Source: Variovorax sp. YR216
GTDB taxonomy: Bacteria; Pseudomonadota; Gammaproteobacteria; Burkholderiales; Burkholderiaceae_C
Length of the DNA: 64,000 nt
Assembly: GCF_900107745.1 (NCBI RefSeq)
Contig: NZ_FNRO01000001.1
Span: 248,001-312,000 of the forward strand
Direction: 5' to 3'
Shown: positions 1 through 8,646 of the stretch, piece by piece
Position numbering within the stretch: position 1 is the stretch's first letter
Layout: the number at the start of each line of letters is the position of its first letter
Notes under the pieces: generated by a model
Told to the model about the DNA's origin: nothing
The model's database searches: none
Seen by the model: the letters and a program-made list of their open reading frames with translations, nothing else
Made by a program: the position numbers and the translations under genes

Positions 1-1413
1 AAGGAGGTCTTTGCCAAGAACGAATTCTCGGGCCGCTGGGCGGGCACCATGTGCCTGTCGGAGCCGCAAGCCGGCTCCAGCCTCAGCGATGTCGCCACGC
101 GTGCGGTGCCCGACGGTGCCGACTTCCAGGACGATCCTCTCGGGCCACGCTATCGGCTCACCGGCAACAAGATGTGGATCTCGTCCGGCGACCATGAGCT
201 GACCGAGAACATCGTTCACATCGTGCTCGCCAAGATCCCGGACGAGAGCGGCAAGCTGATTCCGGGCACGCGCGGCATTTCGCTTTTCATCGTGCCGAAG
301 CGAATGGTCGATACCCAGGGCCAGCTCACCGGTGAGCGCAACGACGTGGCGCTTGCGGGTCTGAATCACAAGCTCGGCTGGCGCGGCACGACCAACACGC
401 TGCTCAATTTCGGCGAAGGCAAGTACCCCGTGGGCGGCAAGGCCGGCGCGGTGGGCTACCTGGTCGGCCAGCCCGGCAAGGGCCTGCATTGCATGTTCCA
501 CATGATGAACGAGGCGCGCATCGGCGTCGGCACCGCAGCCGTCATGCTCGGCATGGCCGGCTACCACGCCTCGCTGGAATACGCGAAGATGCGCCCGCAA
601 GGCCGCCCCGCCGGGCCCGCGGGCAAGGATTCCGCGAAGCCGCAGGTCCGCATCATCGAACACAGCGACGTGCGCCGCATGCTGCTCGCGCAAAAGGCGT
701 ACTGCGAAGGCGCGCTCGCGCTGGAGCTCTACTGCGCGCGATTGGTCGACGAGCAGAAGACCGGCTCGCCGGAAGCCGCCGACGACGCACGGCTGCTGCT
801 GGAGGTGCTGACCCCGATCGCCAAGAGCTGGCCGAGCGAGTGGTGCCTCGAAGCCAACTCGCTGGCGATCCAGATCCATGGCGGCTACGGCTATACCCGC
901 GACTTCCCGGTCGAGCAGTACTGGCGCGACAACCGTCTGAACATGATCCACGAGGGCACCCACGGGATCCAGGCCACCGACCTGCTGGGCCGCAAGGTCC
1001 TGATGGAGGACGGACGGGGCCTCACGCTGCTGGGCGGGCGGATCGCGGATACCATCCAGCGCGCCGCCGCGCAGCCCGCGCTGGCCGGTCACGCCAAGTC
1101 GCTCGGCGCCGCGCTGCAACGCGTGGCTTCCGCCACGAAGGCCGCATGGTCCACCGGCAACCCGCAGGAAGCGCTGGCGAATGCGGTGCCGTACATGCAG
1201 GCCTTCGGCCATGTGGTGCTGGCCTGGATCTGGCTCGATGTCGCACAGCGCGCCCTGGAGGCCGATGCCGCGAAGTCGCAGCCGGCCACCGTGGGCCGCG
1301 TCGGTGCAACGGACTTTTTCTTCAACTACGAACTGCCCAAGATCGGCGCGTGGCTCAACGTCGTGGAGTCGCGCGACCCGACTTGTGCCGCACTGCCCGA
1401 GGAGGCTTTCTGA
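1..1413 (+). CDS. acyl-CoA dehydrogenase, C-terminal part (5' end outside window)
   Basis: FAD-dependent alpha,beta-dehydrogenation of an acyl-CoA. The frame is open from base 1, so the gene begins upstream; about 470 codons remain of a family that usually has about 600. The first visible residues include the flavin-binding signature GTMCLSEPQAGSSL. Further on, IQIHGGYGYTRDFPVEQYWRD and the INMI-like NMIHEGTHGIQ segment mark the C-terminal helical domain, followed by an extra C-terminal domain (about the last 130 residues) typical of the large FadE/DmdC-like dehydrogenases. It is the first visible gene of an eight-gene same-strand unit; its TGA overlaps the next ATG. The natural substrate cannot be told from sequence; fatty or branched acyl-CoA or methylthio-acyl-CoA are all possible. 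Confidence 0.93.
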   Translation, partial: KEVFAKNEFSGRWAGTMCLSEPQAGSSLSDVATRAVPDGADFQDDPLGPRYRLTGNKMWISSGDHELTENIVHIVLAKIPDESGKLIPGTRGISLFIVPKRMVDTQGQLTGERNDVALAGLNHKLGWRGTTNTLLNFGEGKYPVGGKAGAVGYLVGQPGKGLHCMFHMMNEARIGVGTAAVMLGMAGYHASLEYAKMRPQGRPAGPAGKDSAKPQVRIIEHSDVRRMLLAQKAYCEGALALELYCARLVDEQKTGSPEAADDARLLLEVLTPIAKSWPSEWCLEANSLAIQIHGGYGYTRDFPVEQYWRDNRLNMIHEGTHGIQATDLLGRKVLMEDGRGLTLLGGRIADTIQRAAAQPALAGHAKSLGAALQRVASATKAAWSTGNPQEALANAVPYMQAFGHVVLAWIWLDVAQRALEADAAKSQPATVGRVGATDFFFNYELPKIGAWLNVVESRDPTCAALPEEAF

Positions 1414-1619
1414 TGACCGCTACCAAACCGCACGCCACGCTGGAAAAATGGATCTGGATCCTGATCTACGGCGGCCTGCTGACCCTGATCCTCGGCATTG
1501 CGACCGGGCGCCAGGAAGGGATGGAGACGCTCGGGTGGGCCATGGCCGTGCCCGGTGCGGTGGCCGCCGCAGTGGGCGTCGTGCTGATCTACGTGCGCTC
1601 GCGTCTTTCGAACAAGTGA
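1413..1619 (+). CDS. small two-helix membrane protein, unknown function
   Basis: A 68-residue protein starting at an ATG that overlaps the preceding stop (TGATG), with GGAGG about eight bases upstream inside the previous gene. It has two hydrophobic segments, around residues 13-28 (IWILIYGGLLTLILGI) and 40-60 (GWAMAVPGAVAAAVGVVLIYV), a short polar loop between them and a basic C terminus. The arrangement suggests an inner-membrane hairpin. I do not recognise a family. Coupling to the acyl-CoA dehydrogenase suggests co-expression with the CoA-ester operon, but the role is unknown. Confidence 0.75.
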   Translation: MTATKPHATLEKWIWILIYGGLLTLILGIATGRQEGMETLGWAMAVPGAVAAAVGVVLIYVRSRLSNK

Positions 1620-1634
1620 GGCCCAAGAAACGTC

Positions 1635-1916
1635 ATGATCAAACACATCGTCATGTGGAAGCTCAAGAACCCGGGCGACGCGGCCAGGTTCAAGGCCCAG
1701 CTCGACAGCTGCAAGGGCCTCGTGCCCGGCATGCGCGAATTCGAAGCGGCGATTCGTACCGAAGGCCTCGAGGCCAACGTGGATGTCGTGCTCGTCTCGG
1801 CCTTCGACGACAAGGCGGCATTGCAGGCCTATCTGGAGCATCCTGTGCACGTCGAGGTGTCGGCCGTCCTCGGCGGCCTTCGCGAATCGCGCACCGTGCT
1901 CGACTATGAGATTTGA
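1635..1916 (+). CDS. Dabb (stress-responsive alpha/beta barrel) domain protein
   Basis: A 93-residue single-domain protein starting MIKHIVMWKLK, the usual opening of the Dabb family (dimeric alpha/beta barrel), with the typical later segment in which an aspartate-rich strand is followed by LQAYLEHPVHVEV. Members are small dimers, a few of which are enzymes acting on hydrophobic or polyketide-like substrates; most are uncharacterised. It sits 15 bases after the small membrane protein and 25 before the SDR gene, inside the CoA-ester operon. The family is clear; the reaction, if any, is not. Confidence 0.88.
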   Translation: MIKHIVMWKLKNPGDAARFKAQLDSCKGLVPGMREFEAAIRTEGLEANVDVVLVSAFDDKAALQAYLEHPVHVEVSAVLGGLRESRTVLDYEI

Positions 1917-1941
1917 AACCCACTGATTCCCCGGAGACACC

Positions 1942-2736
1942 ATGACTGCACGAAGCATCCAGCAACTCTTCGACCTGAGCGGCAAGGTCGCGCTCGTCAC
2001 CGGCGGCTCGCGCGGGCTCGGGCTGCAGATGGCCCATGCGCTCGGCGAGGCCGGCGCGAAGATCATGCTGAGTTCGCGCAAGGCGGACGACCTCGAACAG
2101 GCTGCTGCAGAGCTGCAGGCCGCCGGCATCGATGCGCGCTGGATCGCGGCCGATTGCTCGAAGGAAGAAGACACGCGCCGCCTCGCCGATGAAACCCTGG
2201 AGCGCCTGGGCGCGGTCGACATCCTCGTCAACAACGCCGGTGCGAGCTGGGGTGCACCGGCCGAGAACCATCCGGTCGAGGCCTGGGACAAGGTCATGAA
2301 CCTCAACGTGCGCGGCTACTTCATCCTGTCGCAGCAGATCGCGCGCAGCTACATGATCCCGAAGAAGAGCGGCCGCATCATCAACATCGCCTCCATCGCG
2401 GGCCTGAACGGCAACCCGCCCGAGATGCAGACCATCGCCTACAACACCTCGAAGAGCGCGGTCATCGGCTTCACGCACACGCTCGCGGCAGAGTGGGGCA
2501 AGTACGGCATCAACGTCAATGCAATCTGCCCGGGCTTCTTCATGACGAAGCTGGCGGCGGGCCTGATCAAGTCGATCGGAGAGGAAAAGATGGCTGCGCA
2601 TGCGCCGCTCGGCCGCCTGGGCGACGACGAGGACCTGAAAGGCATCACGCTGCTTTATGCGAGCGACGCAGGCAAGCACATTACCGGCCAATGGCTGGCG
2701 GTGGATGGCGGCGTGAGTGTGGTTCTCGGCGCTTGA
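1942..2736 (+). CDS. SDR family NAD(P)-dependent oxidoreductase
   Basis: A 264-residue classical short-chain dehydrogenase. The cofactor motif TGGSRGLG lies near residue 20, NNAG near residue 95, the catalytic Ser in the strand SGRIINIASIAG, and the YNTSK active-site Tyr/Lys near residue 172, followed by NVNAICPGFF. It probably interconverts a hydroxyacyl or other secondary alcohol and a ketone; its neighbours (two acyl-CoA dehydrogenases, a thioesterase) make a 3-hydroxyacyl-type substrate a reasonable guess. ATG follows CCGGAGACACC. One base separates its stop from the next gene's ATG, so translation is probably coupled. Confidence 0.93.
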   Translation: MTARSIQQLFDLSGKVALVTGGSRGLGLQMAHALGEAGAKIMLSSRKADDLEQAAAELQAAGIDARWIAADCSKEEDTRRLADETLERLGAVDILVNNAGASWGAPAENHPVEAWDKVMNLNVRGYFILSQQIARSYMIPKKSGRIINIASIAGLNGNPPEMQTIAYNTSKSAVIGFTHTLAAEWGKYGINVNAICPGFFMTKLAAGLIKSIGEEKMAAHAPLGRLGDDEDLKGITLLYASDAGKHITGQWLAVDGGVSVVLGA

Positions 2737-2737
2737 G

Positions 2738-3199
2738 ATGACTGACACCAACGACAGCATCAACCTGCGGTCCTACACGGACCAGATTCCCTTCGCGCGC
2801 CATCTCGGTTTCGAGATCACGAAGTTCGAGGGCGGCGAGTCCGAGCTGCGCTACACGGCCAAGCCCGAGCACCTGAACACCTTCGACGTGACGCACGGCG
2901 GTGCGGTGATGACGATGCTCGACATCGCCATGGCTGCCGCGGCGCGCAGCGAGACGCCGGAGATCGGCGTCGTCACGATCGAGATGAAGACCACCTTCAT
3001 GGCGCCTTCGGTCGGCCCGCTGATCGCGCGCGGCAAGCTGCTGCACCGCACCGCGACGATGGGCTTCACCGAAGCGAAGATCCACGATGCGCAGGACCGC
3101 GTCTGCGCCCATGCCACAGGCACCTTCAAGTACGTGAAGCGAAGGCTTCCCACCGGCGCGGCGAGCGCCAACGAAATGCGCCCACCCTCGACAGACTGA
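2738..3199 (+). CDS. PaaI-type hotdog-fold acyl-CoA thioesterase
   Basis: A 153-residue hotdog protein. The hotdog helix THGGAVMTMLDIAMAAAA near residue 55 is the PaaI/4HBT signature, preceded by a strand with the conserved Asn in LNTFDVTHGG. It would hydrolyse an acyl-CoA thioester to free acid and CoA. The ATG at 2738 is chosen over an in-frame GTG at 2717 because the latter lies inside the previous gene and ATG directly follows its stop (TGAG ATG). It lies between the SDR and the MDR reductase in the operon. Confidence 0.9.
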   Translation: MTDTNDSINLRSYTDQIPFARHLGFEITKFEGGESELRYTAKPEHLNTFDVTHGGAVMTMLDIAMAAAARSETPEIGVVTIEMKTTFMAPSVGPLIARGKLLHRTATMGFTEAKIHDAQDRVCAHATGTFKYVKRRLPTGAASANEMRPPSTD

Positions 3200-3210
3200 A
3201 AGACAAGACC

Positions 3211-4227
3211 ATGCCCACCAATCGCCAACAGATCCTCGACAACCGCCCCGAAGGCGAAGCCGTCGCCAGCAACTTCAAGCTCGTGACCAGCGAGACGCCC
3301 GCACTCAAGGACAACCAGGTGCTGGTCCGCCATCACTACATGAGCCTCGACCCGTACATGCGCGGCCGCATGAACGAGTCGAAGAGCTACGCCCAGCCGC
3401 AGCCGCTCGGGCAGGTGATGCAGGGTGGCACCGTCGGCGAGATCGTCGAGAGCAAACACCCCAAGTTCGCCGTGGGCGACAAGGTCGTCGGCTTCGGCGG
3501 CTGGCAGGAGTACGGCGTGGTCGATGCCTCGCAGCCCGGCATGCTGCGCAAGGTGGACACCACGCACGTGCCGCTGTCGCACTACCTGGGCGCGGTCGGC
3601 ATGCCGGGCGTCACCGCCTGGTATGGCCTCGTGAAGATCATCAACCCGAAGGCCGGCGAGACGCTGGTCATCACCGCCGCGAGCGGCGCGGTCGGAAGCG
3701 CCTTCGGTGCGCTTGCCAAGGCGCGCGGCTGCCGCGTGGTGGGGATCGCGGGCGGCGCCGACAAGTGCAAGTACGTGACCGACGAGCTCGGTTTCGACGC
3801 CTGCATCGACTATCGCCAGCATCCCGACGTCAAGAGCATGAGTGCGGCGCTCAAGGAAGCCTGCCCCAACGGGATCGATGGCTACTTCGAGAACGTCGGC
3901 GGCTACATCTTCGATGCGGTGCTGTTGCGCGCCAACGCCTTCGCGCGCGTCGCGCTGTGCGGGATGATCGCGGGCTATGACGGCCAGCCGCTGCCACTCG
4001 CGAACCCGTCGCTGTTCCTCATCAACCGCATCAAGCTAGAAGGCTTCATCGTCAGCGAGCACATGGAGGTCTGGCCGGAGGCGCTGGCCGAACTCGGCGC
4101 GCTGGTGGCGAGCGGCAAGCTCCGTCCGCGCGAATCGGTCGCGCAGGGCATCGAGGCCGCGCCCGAAGCCTTCCTCGGCCTGCTGAAGGGCAGGAACTTC
4201 GGCAAGCAGCTCGTCAAGCTGATCTGA
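3211..4227 (+). CDS. zinc-independent MDR-family NADP-dependent oxidoreductase (PTGR/CurA-like)
   Basis: A 338-residue medium-chain reductase of the prostaglandin-reductase/curcumin-reductase branch, which reduces alpha,beta-unsaturated ketones or aldehydes with NADPH. Family marks are MSLDPYMRGRM near residue 45, the nucleotide-binding AASGAVGSAFGALAKARGC near residue 155, and FENVGG near residue 230. No structural or catalytic zinc-cysteine cluster is present. It ends in GRNFGKQLVKL, as usual. Eleven bases after the thioesterase and twenty before the second acyl-CoA dehydrogenase. Confidence 0.93.
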   Translation: MPTNRQQILDNRPEGEAVASNFKLVTSETPALKDNQVLVRHHYMSLDPYMRGRMNESKSYAQPQPLGQVMQGGTVGEIVESKHPKFAVGDKVVGFGGWQEYGVVDASQPGMLRKVDTTHVPLSHYLGAVGMPGVTAWYGLVKIINPKAGETLVITAASGAVGSAFGALAKARGCRVVGIAGGADKCKYVTDELGFDACIDYRQHPDVKSMSAALKEACPNGIDGYFENVGGYIFDAVLLRANAFARVALCGMIAGYDGQPLPLANPSLFLINRIKLEGFIVSEHMEVWPEALAELGALVASGKLRPRESVAQGIEAAPEAFLGLLKGRNFGKQLVKLI

Positions 4228-4247
4228 CAACCTCACGGAGACCGGCC

Positions 4248-5888
4248 ATGGATGCGACTCACGAAGTCTTCAACCAGCCGGCTCCGCTGACCGGCTACAA
4301 CCTCTTCGAGACCAACCGGCCGCTGCGGGACGCGTTGAAGTTCAACGCGCCGCAACTTCATGCGGCCGCGCTGAGCCATCTGGGCGCGGCACTCGGCTCG
4401 GCCGAGATGCAGGCGCATGCGCGGCTCGCGAACATCCACACGCCGTTGCTGCATACGCACGACCGGTTTGGGCGACGGATCGACGAGGTGGAGTTTCATC
4501 CGAGCTACCACGCGCTGATGTCGACGGCCGTCGGCGCCGGCCTGCACGGCGCGGCATGGGCGGCGTCCGGGCCGTCGCCGCATGTGCATCGCGCCGCCGG
4601 CTTCATGCTGTTCACCGAGCTCGAGCCGTCCATCCTGTGCCCGGTCTCGATGACGTACGCGGTCGCGCCGGCCCTGCGCGGCAATGCGGCCATCCATGCG
4701 GACTGGGGACCGAAGCTCTCCAGCCTCTGGTACGACCCGAGCCTGCAGCCATGGTCCGACAAGCCCGGCGTGACGATGGGCATGGGCATGACGGAAAAGC
4801 AGGGCGGCTCGGACGTTCGCGCCAACACCACGCGCGCCGTTCGCGTCGGCAGCGACGCCTGGGGCGAGCGCTACGAGATCACCGGCCACAAGTGGTTCTT
4901 CTCCGCGCCGATGTGCGATGCCTTCCTGATCCTCGCGCAGGCGCCCGCCGGACTGTCGTGCTTCTTCCTGCCGCGGGAGCTCAATGACGGCAGCCGCAAC
5001 GCGATCCAGATCCAGCGGCTGAAGGACAAGCTCGGCAACAAGGCCAATGCCAGTTCCGAGGTCGAGTTCCGCGGTGCGACCGCGTGGCTGGTCGGCGAGG
5101 AGGGGCGCGGCATCCCGCAGATCCTCGAAATGGGCACGATGACGCGTCTCGACTGCGCGCTCGGCACCGCCGGCCTGATGCGCCAGGCGCTCAGCCTTGC
5201 GCTCAACCACACAGCGCAGCGCAGCGCCTTTGGCAAGCCGCTGATCGAGCAACCGCTGATGAAGAACGTACTGGCCGATCTCGCGCTCGAAAGCGAGGCG
5301 GCCACGGCGCTGGCGATCCGACTCGCGCGCGCCTTCGACCGGCAGGACGACGAGCATGAGCGCCTGATGGCGCGCCTGCTCACGCCGGTCGCCAAGTTCT
5401 GGATCTGCAAGCGTGGCAGCCTGTTCGCGCAGGAAGCGATGGAATGCCTTGGCGGCAACGGTTACGTGGAAGAGGGCGGCGAAGGCGTGATGGCCCGCGT
5501 CTACCGCGAGATGCCGCTCAACTCGATCTGGGAAGGTGCGGGCAACATCATGGCGCTCGATCTGCTGCGGGGCCTGCGCAAGGGCGATGCGGTCGCGGCG
5601 ATCGCGCAGGAACTCGCGCCCGCGCGCGGCACCGAAGCGGCGCTCGACCGTCTGGCCGATGCCTTGCCCGCGCGCATCGAGGCCATGGCGACCGAGATCG
5701 AGGCGCGAAGGCTCGCGCAGGATGTGGCGCTCGCTGTGCAAGCCGCCTTGCTCGCGCAGACTGCGCCTGCCGAGGTTGCCAGCGCCTTCTGCGCATCGCG
5801 GCTCGGCGGCGACTGGGGCCACGCTTTCGGCACGTTGGGCGCATCGGTCGATTTCGATGCGATCATTTCCCGCGCGCAACCCCACTGA
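4248..5888 (+). CDS. acyl-CoA dehydrogenase, AidB-like
   Basis: A 546-residue protein of the AidB/isovaleryl-CoA dehydrogenase-like group. The N terminus (VFNQPAPLTGYNLFETN) and the flavin segment MGMTEKQGGSDVRANTT near residue 180 are typical, as are LKDKLGNKANASSEVEF and the C-terminal NSIWEGAGNIMALDLLRGL. AidB itself binds DNA and shows weak isovaleryl-CoA activity; family members near CoA genes are usually annotated as dehydrogenases. In this operon it is a second dehydrogenase besides the truncated one at base 1. The start ATG follows CACGGAGACCGGCC. Confidence 0.92.
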   Translation: MDATHEVFNQPAPLTGYNLFETNRPLRDALKFNAPQLHAAALSHLGAALGSAEMQAHARLANIHTPLLHTHDRFGRRIDEVEFHPSYHALMSTAVGAGLHGAAWAASGPSPHVHRAAGFMLFTELEPSILCPVSMTYAVAPALRGNAAIHADWGPKLSSLWYDPSLQPWSDKPGVTMGMGMTEKQGGSDVRANTTRAVRVGSDAWGERYEITGHKWFFSAPMCDAFLILAQAPAGLSCFFLPRELNDGSRNAIQIQRLKDKLGNKANASSEVEFRGATAWLVGEEGRGIPQILEMGTMTRLDCALGTAGLMRQALSLALNHTAQRSAFGKPLIEQPLMKNVLADLALESEAATALAIRLARAFDRQDDEHERLMARLLTPVAKFWICKRGSLFAQEAMECLGGNGYVEEGGEGVMARVYREMPLNSIWEGAGNIMALDLLRGLRKGDAVAAIAQELAPARGTEAALDRLADALPARIEAMATEIEARRLAQDVALAVQAALLAQTAPAEVASAFCASRLGGDWGHAFGTLGASVDFDAIISRAQPH

Positions 5889-5912
5889 ACCAACGCAACA
5901 CGAAGGATTGCC

Positions 5913-6851
5913 ATGGCAGATCTGATCCTCCATCACTACGCGACCTCGCCTTTCAGCGAGAAGGTCCGGCTGATCATGGGCTACAAGAAGCTCACCTGGA
6001 AGTCGGTGATCGTCCCGCAGATCATGCCCAAGCCCGACTATGTGGCGCTCACCGGTGGCTACCGCCGCGTGCCGGTGCTGCAGATCGGCGCGGACATCTA
6101 CTGCGACACGGCGCTGATCTGCGACGTGCTCGAACATCTCACGCCGCTGCCGTCGCTCTACCCCGAGCCGGGCAAGGGCCTGTCGCGCGTGGTCGCGCAG
6201 TGGGCCGACAGCAGCCTGTTCTGGGCCGCGATGGCCTACAACCTGAGCGGCAAGGGCGCCGCGGATGTCTTCGCCAAGGCGCCGCCCGAGGCCGCCAAGG
6301 CTTTCGGGGAGGACCGCAAGGCCATGAGCAGCAACATGGTGCGCCTGCGGCCGGGCGACGCGACGTCGGCGTACAAGTCGTACCTGCGGCGGCTGTCCGA
6401 CATGCTCGACGACACCGACTACCTGCTCGGCGGCTACCCGACGGTGGCGGACTTCGCCTGCTATCACCCGCTGTGGTTCACGCGCAAGCGCACGCCGTCG
6501 ATGGCCGAGATCCTGCAGCTCACGCCGGCGGTAGTGGACTGGCTCGACCGCATGGCGGGCATCGGCCACGGCACGATGGAGACCTTCGACGAGGCCCAGG
6601 CCTTCGAGGTCGCCGAGGCCTCGCTGCCTCACACGCTGCTGTCGGACAGCACCTTCCAGGACGACCACGGCATTCCGCTCGGTTCGCACGTCACGATCAC
6701 TGCCGAAAGCTTCGGCCCGGAGCCGACCGACGGCGAACTCATCGCCGCCACGCGCACGCACTTCACGCTGCGCCGCACTGGCGAGCGTTTCGGCACGGTG
6801 CATGTGCACTTCCCGCGCGTGGGCTACGTGCTGCGGAAGGTCGAGGGCTGA
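5913..6851 (+). CDS. glutathione S-transferase family protein with extra C-terminal domain
   Basis: A 312-residue protein. Residues 1-80 form a thioredoxin-like GST N domain (YATSPFSEKVRLIMGYKKL, then the cis-Pro RVPVLQIG), and an all-helical GST C domain follows with FACYHPLWF. The length is about 100 residues above a usual GST; the last part (HVTITAESFGPEPTDGEL onward) looks like a separate small beta domain. It is the last gene of the 1-6851 operon and ends six bases from the convergent methyltransferase. Possibly conjugates or isomerises electrophilic intermediates of the pathway; substrate unknown. Confidence 0.85.
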   Translation: MADLILHHYATSPFSEKVRLIMGYKKLTWKSVIVPQIMPKPDYVALTGGYRRVPVLQIGADIYCDTALICDVLEHLTPLPSLYPEPGKGLSRVVAQWADSSLFWAAMAYNLSGKGAADVFAKAPPEAAKAFGEDRKAMSSNMVRLRPGDATSAYKSYLRRLSDMLDDTDYLLGGYPTVADFACYHPLWFTRKRTPSMAEILQLTPAVVDWLDRMAGIGHGTMETFDEAQAFEVAEASLPHTLLSDSTFQDDHGIPLGSHVTITAESFGPEPTDGELIAATRTHFTLRRTGERFGTVHVHFPRVGYVLRKVEG

Positions 6852-6857
6852 TCGGAC

Positions 6858-7673
6858 TCAGCGGCGCGCCGTGACGATGTGCGCCTGGATCCTGCCGTCG
6901 ATCGGCCCGGCCCCGAACCGGTGCGCCAACGCCTCCTCGCAGACCGCCGTGGCCTCGGTCAGGCTGCCTGAGCGTGCTTCGATCTCGTTGCGCAGCGGCG
7001 TGCCCTGGCAGTAGGCGAGCGCCGCCACCCGCGGCGATGCGGCGCGGCTGCGCGCGGTGATGGTTTCGAAGCCGGGCGATGTCGTGAATTCCGCTTTGGC
7101 AAGATCGCGCTCGATCACCTGTCGTTCGTAGTAGCCGTGCGCCACCCGCGCCATGAAGCGCGGCGGGTCGGAAGGGAACAGCGTGGCAAGCGCCTGGGTG
7201 GAGACGTCGGCGAATTCGTTGTCCTCGATCCGGTCCCAGACGGCGAAGACGAACGCGCCGCCGGGACGGAGCACGCGACGCGTCTCGGCGTACGCCGCAG
7301 ACTTGTCCGGAAAGAACATCGCGCCGAACTGGCAGACGACCACGTCGAAGCTCGCATCCTCGAAAGGGAGCTTCATCGCATCGGCCTGCTGCCATTGCAC
7401 CGGCCGTTGCGTGCCCGTGGCGGCGGCGCGATCGAGCATCGGTTGATTCAGGTCGGTGGCGATCAGTTCGACGCTCGCCGGCAGGACGCGCGCCATGGCG
7501 CGCGTCACCACGCCGGTGCCGGCGGCGGTTTCCAGCACCCGCGACGGCGCCAGGGCAGCGACCCGCGGCGCGGTTTCGGCGGCATACACCTCGAAGATCA
7601 GCGGGACCAGGTACTCGTCATAGAGGGTCGGGATCGAGCCGGCGAACTTGATGTCCGAAGCGGGAATCGCCAT
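6858..7673 (-). CDS. class I SAM-dependent methyltransferase
   Basis: A 271-residue methyltransferase of the Methyltransf_11/25 type. Motif I VLETAAGTGVVTRAMA lies near residue 47, the acidic end of strand 2 in ELIATDLNQPML, and post-motif LPFEDASFDVVVCQFG near residue 103 with RRVLRPGG after it. Substrate is not evident; UbiE-like small-molecule methylation would fit the motifs. It is transcribed toward the end of the upstream operon on the opposite strand, six bases apart, which leaves no room for separate terminators. Confidence 0.88.
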   Translation of the reverse strand: MAIPASDIKFAGSIPTLYDEYLVPLIFEVYAAETAPRVAALAPSRVLETAAGTGVVTRAMARVLPASVELIATDLNQPMLDRAAATGTQRPVQWQQADAMKLPFEDASFDVVVCQFGAMFFPDKSAAYAETRRVLRPGGAFVFAVWDRIEDNEFADVSTQALATLFPSDPPRFMARVAHGYYERQVIERDLAKAEFTTSPGFETITARSRAASPRVAALAYCQGTPLRNEIEARSGSLTEATAVCEEALAHRFGAGPIDGRIQAHIVTARR

Positions 7674-7729
7674 CGCGTGCCTCCTGGGTGCTGAATCGCC
7701 GCGATTGTGAACCCGTCGGCGGTCTTGTC

Positions 7730-8590
7730 CTAGCGGATCGCGAGGAGCAGTTCCTCAGCGTTCACGGGCGGGCGCAGGCCATCGGCCCGGTCCCTGAAAT
7801 AACGCTCGGCCAGATCCGCTGCCGACACGTGCCGGGCATCGCCGAAGCCCGCATCGTGCGCCATCTGCATCATTTCCTGCGGCGCGAAGAAACTGATGAA
7901 GGGCGTACCGCTGGCCCTTGCGCCCTTCTCCGCCATCTCCAGCCCGGGCCGCACCGCCGGCTCCGCCATCTCCAGCGGAAGCAGGAAAGTCATGGCGAAC
8001 ATCGAGCCGGGGGCCAGTGCCGCGACCTGTCGCAAGGTCGCGGCGTTTGCTTCCTTGCTCAGGTACATGCTGACGCCGGTCGATACCACGATGGCGGGTT
8101 GGTGCTCGTCGAAGCCGGCCTTCCGCAGCCCCTCGAGCCAGGACGCCCTGGCCTCGAAATCGACCGGCACGAAGTGCAGCCAATTGGGCGCTCCGAAGCC
8201 GAGCTCATCCAGACGTTGCCGCTTCCACGCCTGAGGCCCGGGCGGGTCCACCTCGAAGACGTGGAGCCGGGATGCGATCTCCGGCCTCCGTTGCGCGAAG
8301 CTGTCCAGGCCGGCGCCGAGGATGACGTACTGGGTGAGTCCGTGCCCGATCTGCTCCGCGACCAGATCCTCGATGAAGCGGGCGCGTGCCACGATGGAAG
8401 CCCGGAAGGGCCGCGTGAACTGCGGGTCCATGTCGCCGCGTTCGCGCCAGTGCGGACCTGGCGCCAGCATCCGAAGACCGACCGTGTCTTCGAACACATG
8501 CGGCAGGGCGTCGACTTCCACATGCAGCGCGCGCCACAACGCGACGCGCGCGGCGGTGCTGTCAGGGGACGATTCTTCGCAAAGGTTCAT
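7730..8590 (-). CDS. class I SAM-dependent methyltransferase, leucine-carboxyl-methyltransferase (PPM1/LCMT) family
   Basis: A 286-residue protein of the PPM1/TcmP-type family, which methylates carboxylates or hydroxyls. Marks are TAARVALWRALH near residue 12, the SAM loop YVILGAGLDSFAQR near residue 87, VFEVDPPGPQAWKRQRL near residue 110, and the strand VVSTGVSMYL near residue 168. The second methyltransferase gene in the same orientation follows 56 bases downstream, so the two may be co-transcribed. In actinobacteria such proteins often modify polyketides; no such cluster is visible here. Confidence 0.88.
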   Translation of the reverse strand: MNLCEESSPDSTAARVALWRALHVEVDALPHVFEDTVGLRMLAPGPHWRERGDMDPQFTRPFRASIVARARFIEDLVAEQIGHGLTQYVILGAGLDSFAQRRPEIASRLHVFEVDPPGPQAWKRQRLDELGFGAPNWLHFVPVDFEARASWLEGLRKAGFDEHQPAIVVSTGVSMYLSKEANAATLRQVAALAPGSMFAMTFLLPLEMAEPAVRPGLEMAEKGARASGTPFISFFAPQEMMQMAHDAGFGDARHVSAADLAERYFRDRADGLRPPVNAEELLLAIR

Positions 8591-8646
8591 GTCATGGACT
8601 CGGGCAAGTGGCCGCAGATATTTTCAGCCACCGCCGTGTCGAGGCC

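Noticed and set aside
4233..6809. An 858-codon minus-strand frame opposite the AidB-like and GST genes
   Set aside because: Same reason: low-complexity translation, no recognisable domain, and clear enzyme motifs on the other strand.
6846..6862. Possible terminator between convergent genes at 6.85, 12.36, 22.57 and 49.70 kb
   Set aside because: Convergent stops are only one to six bases apart and no stem-loop with a T tract is present at these junctions.
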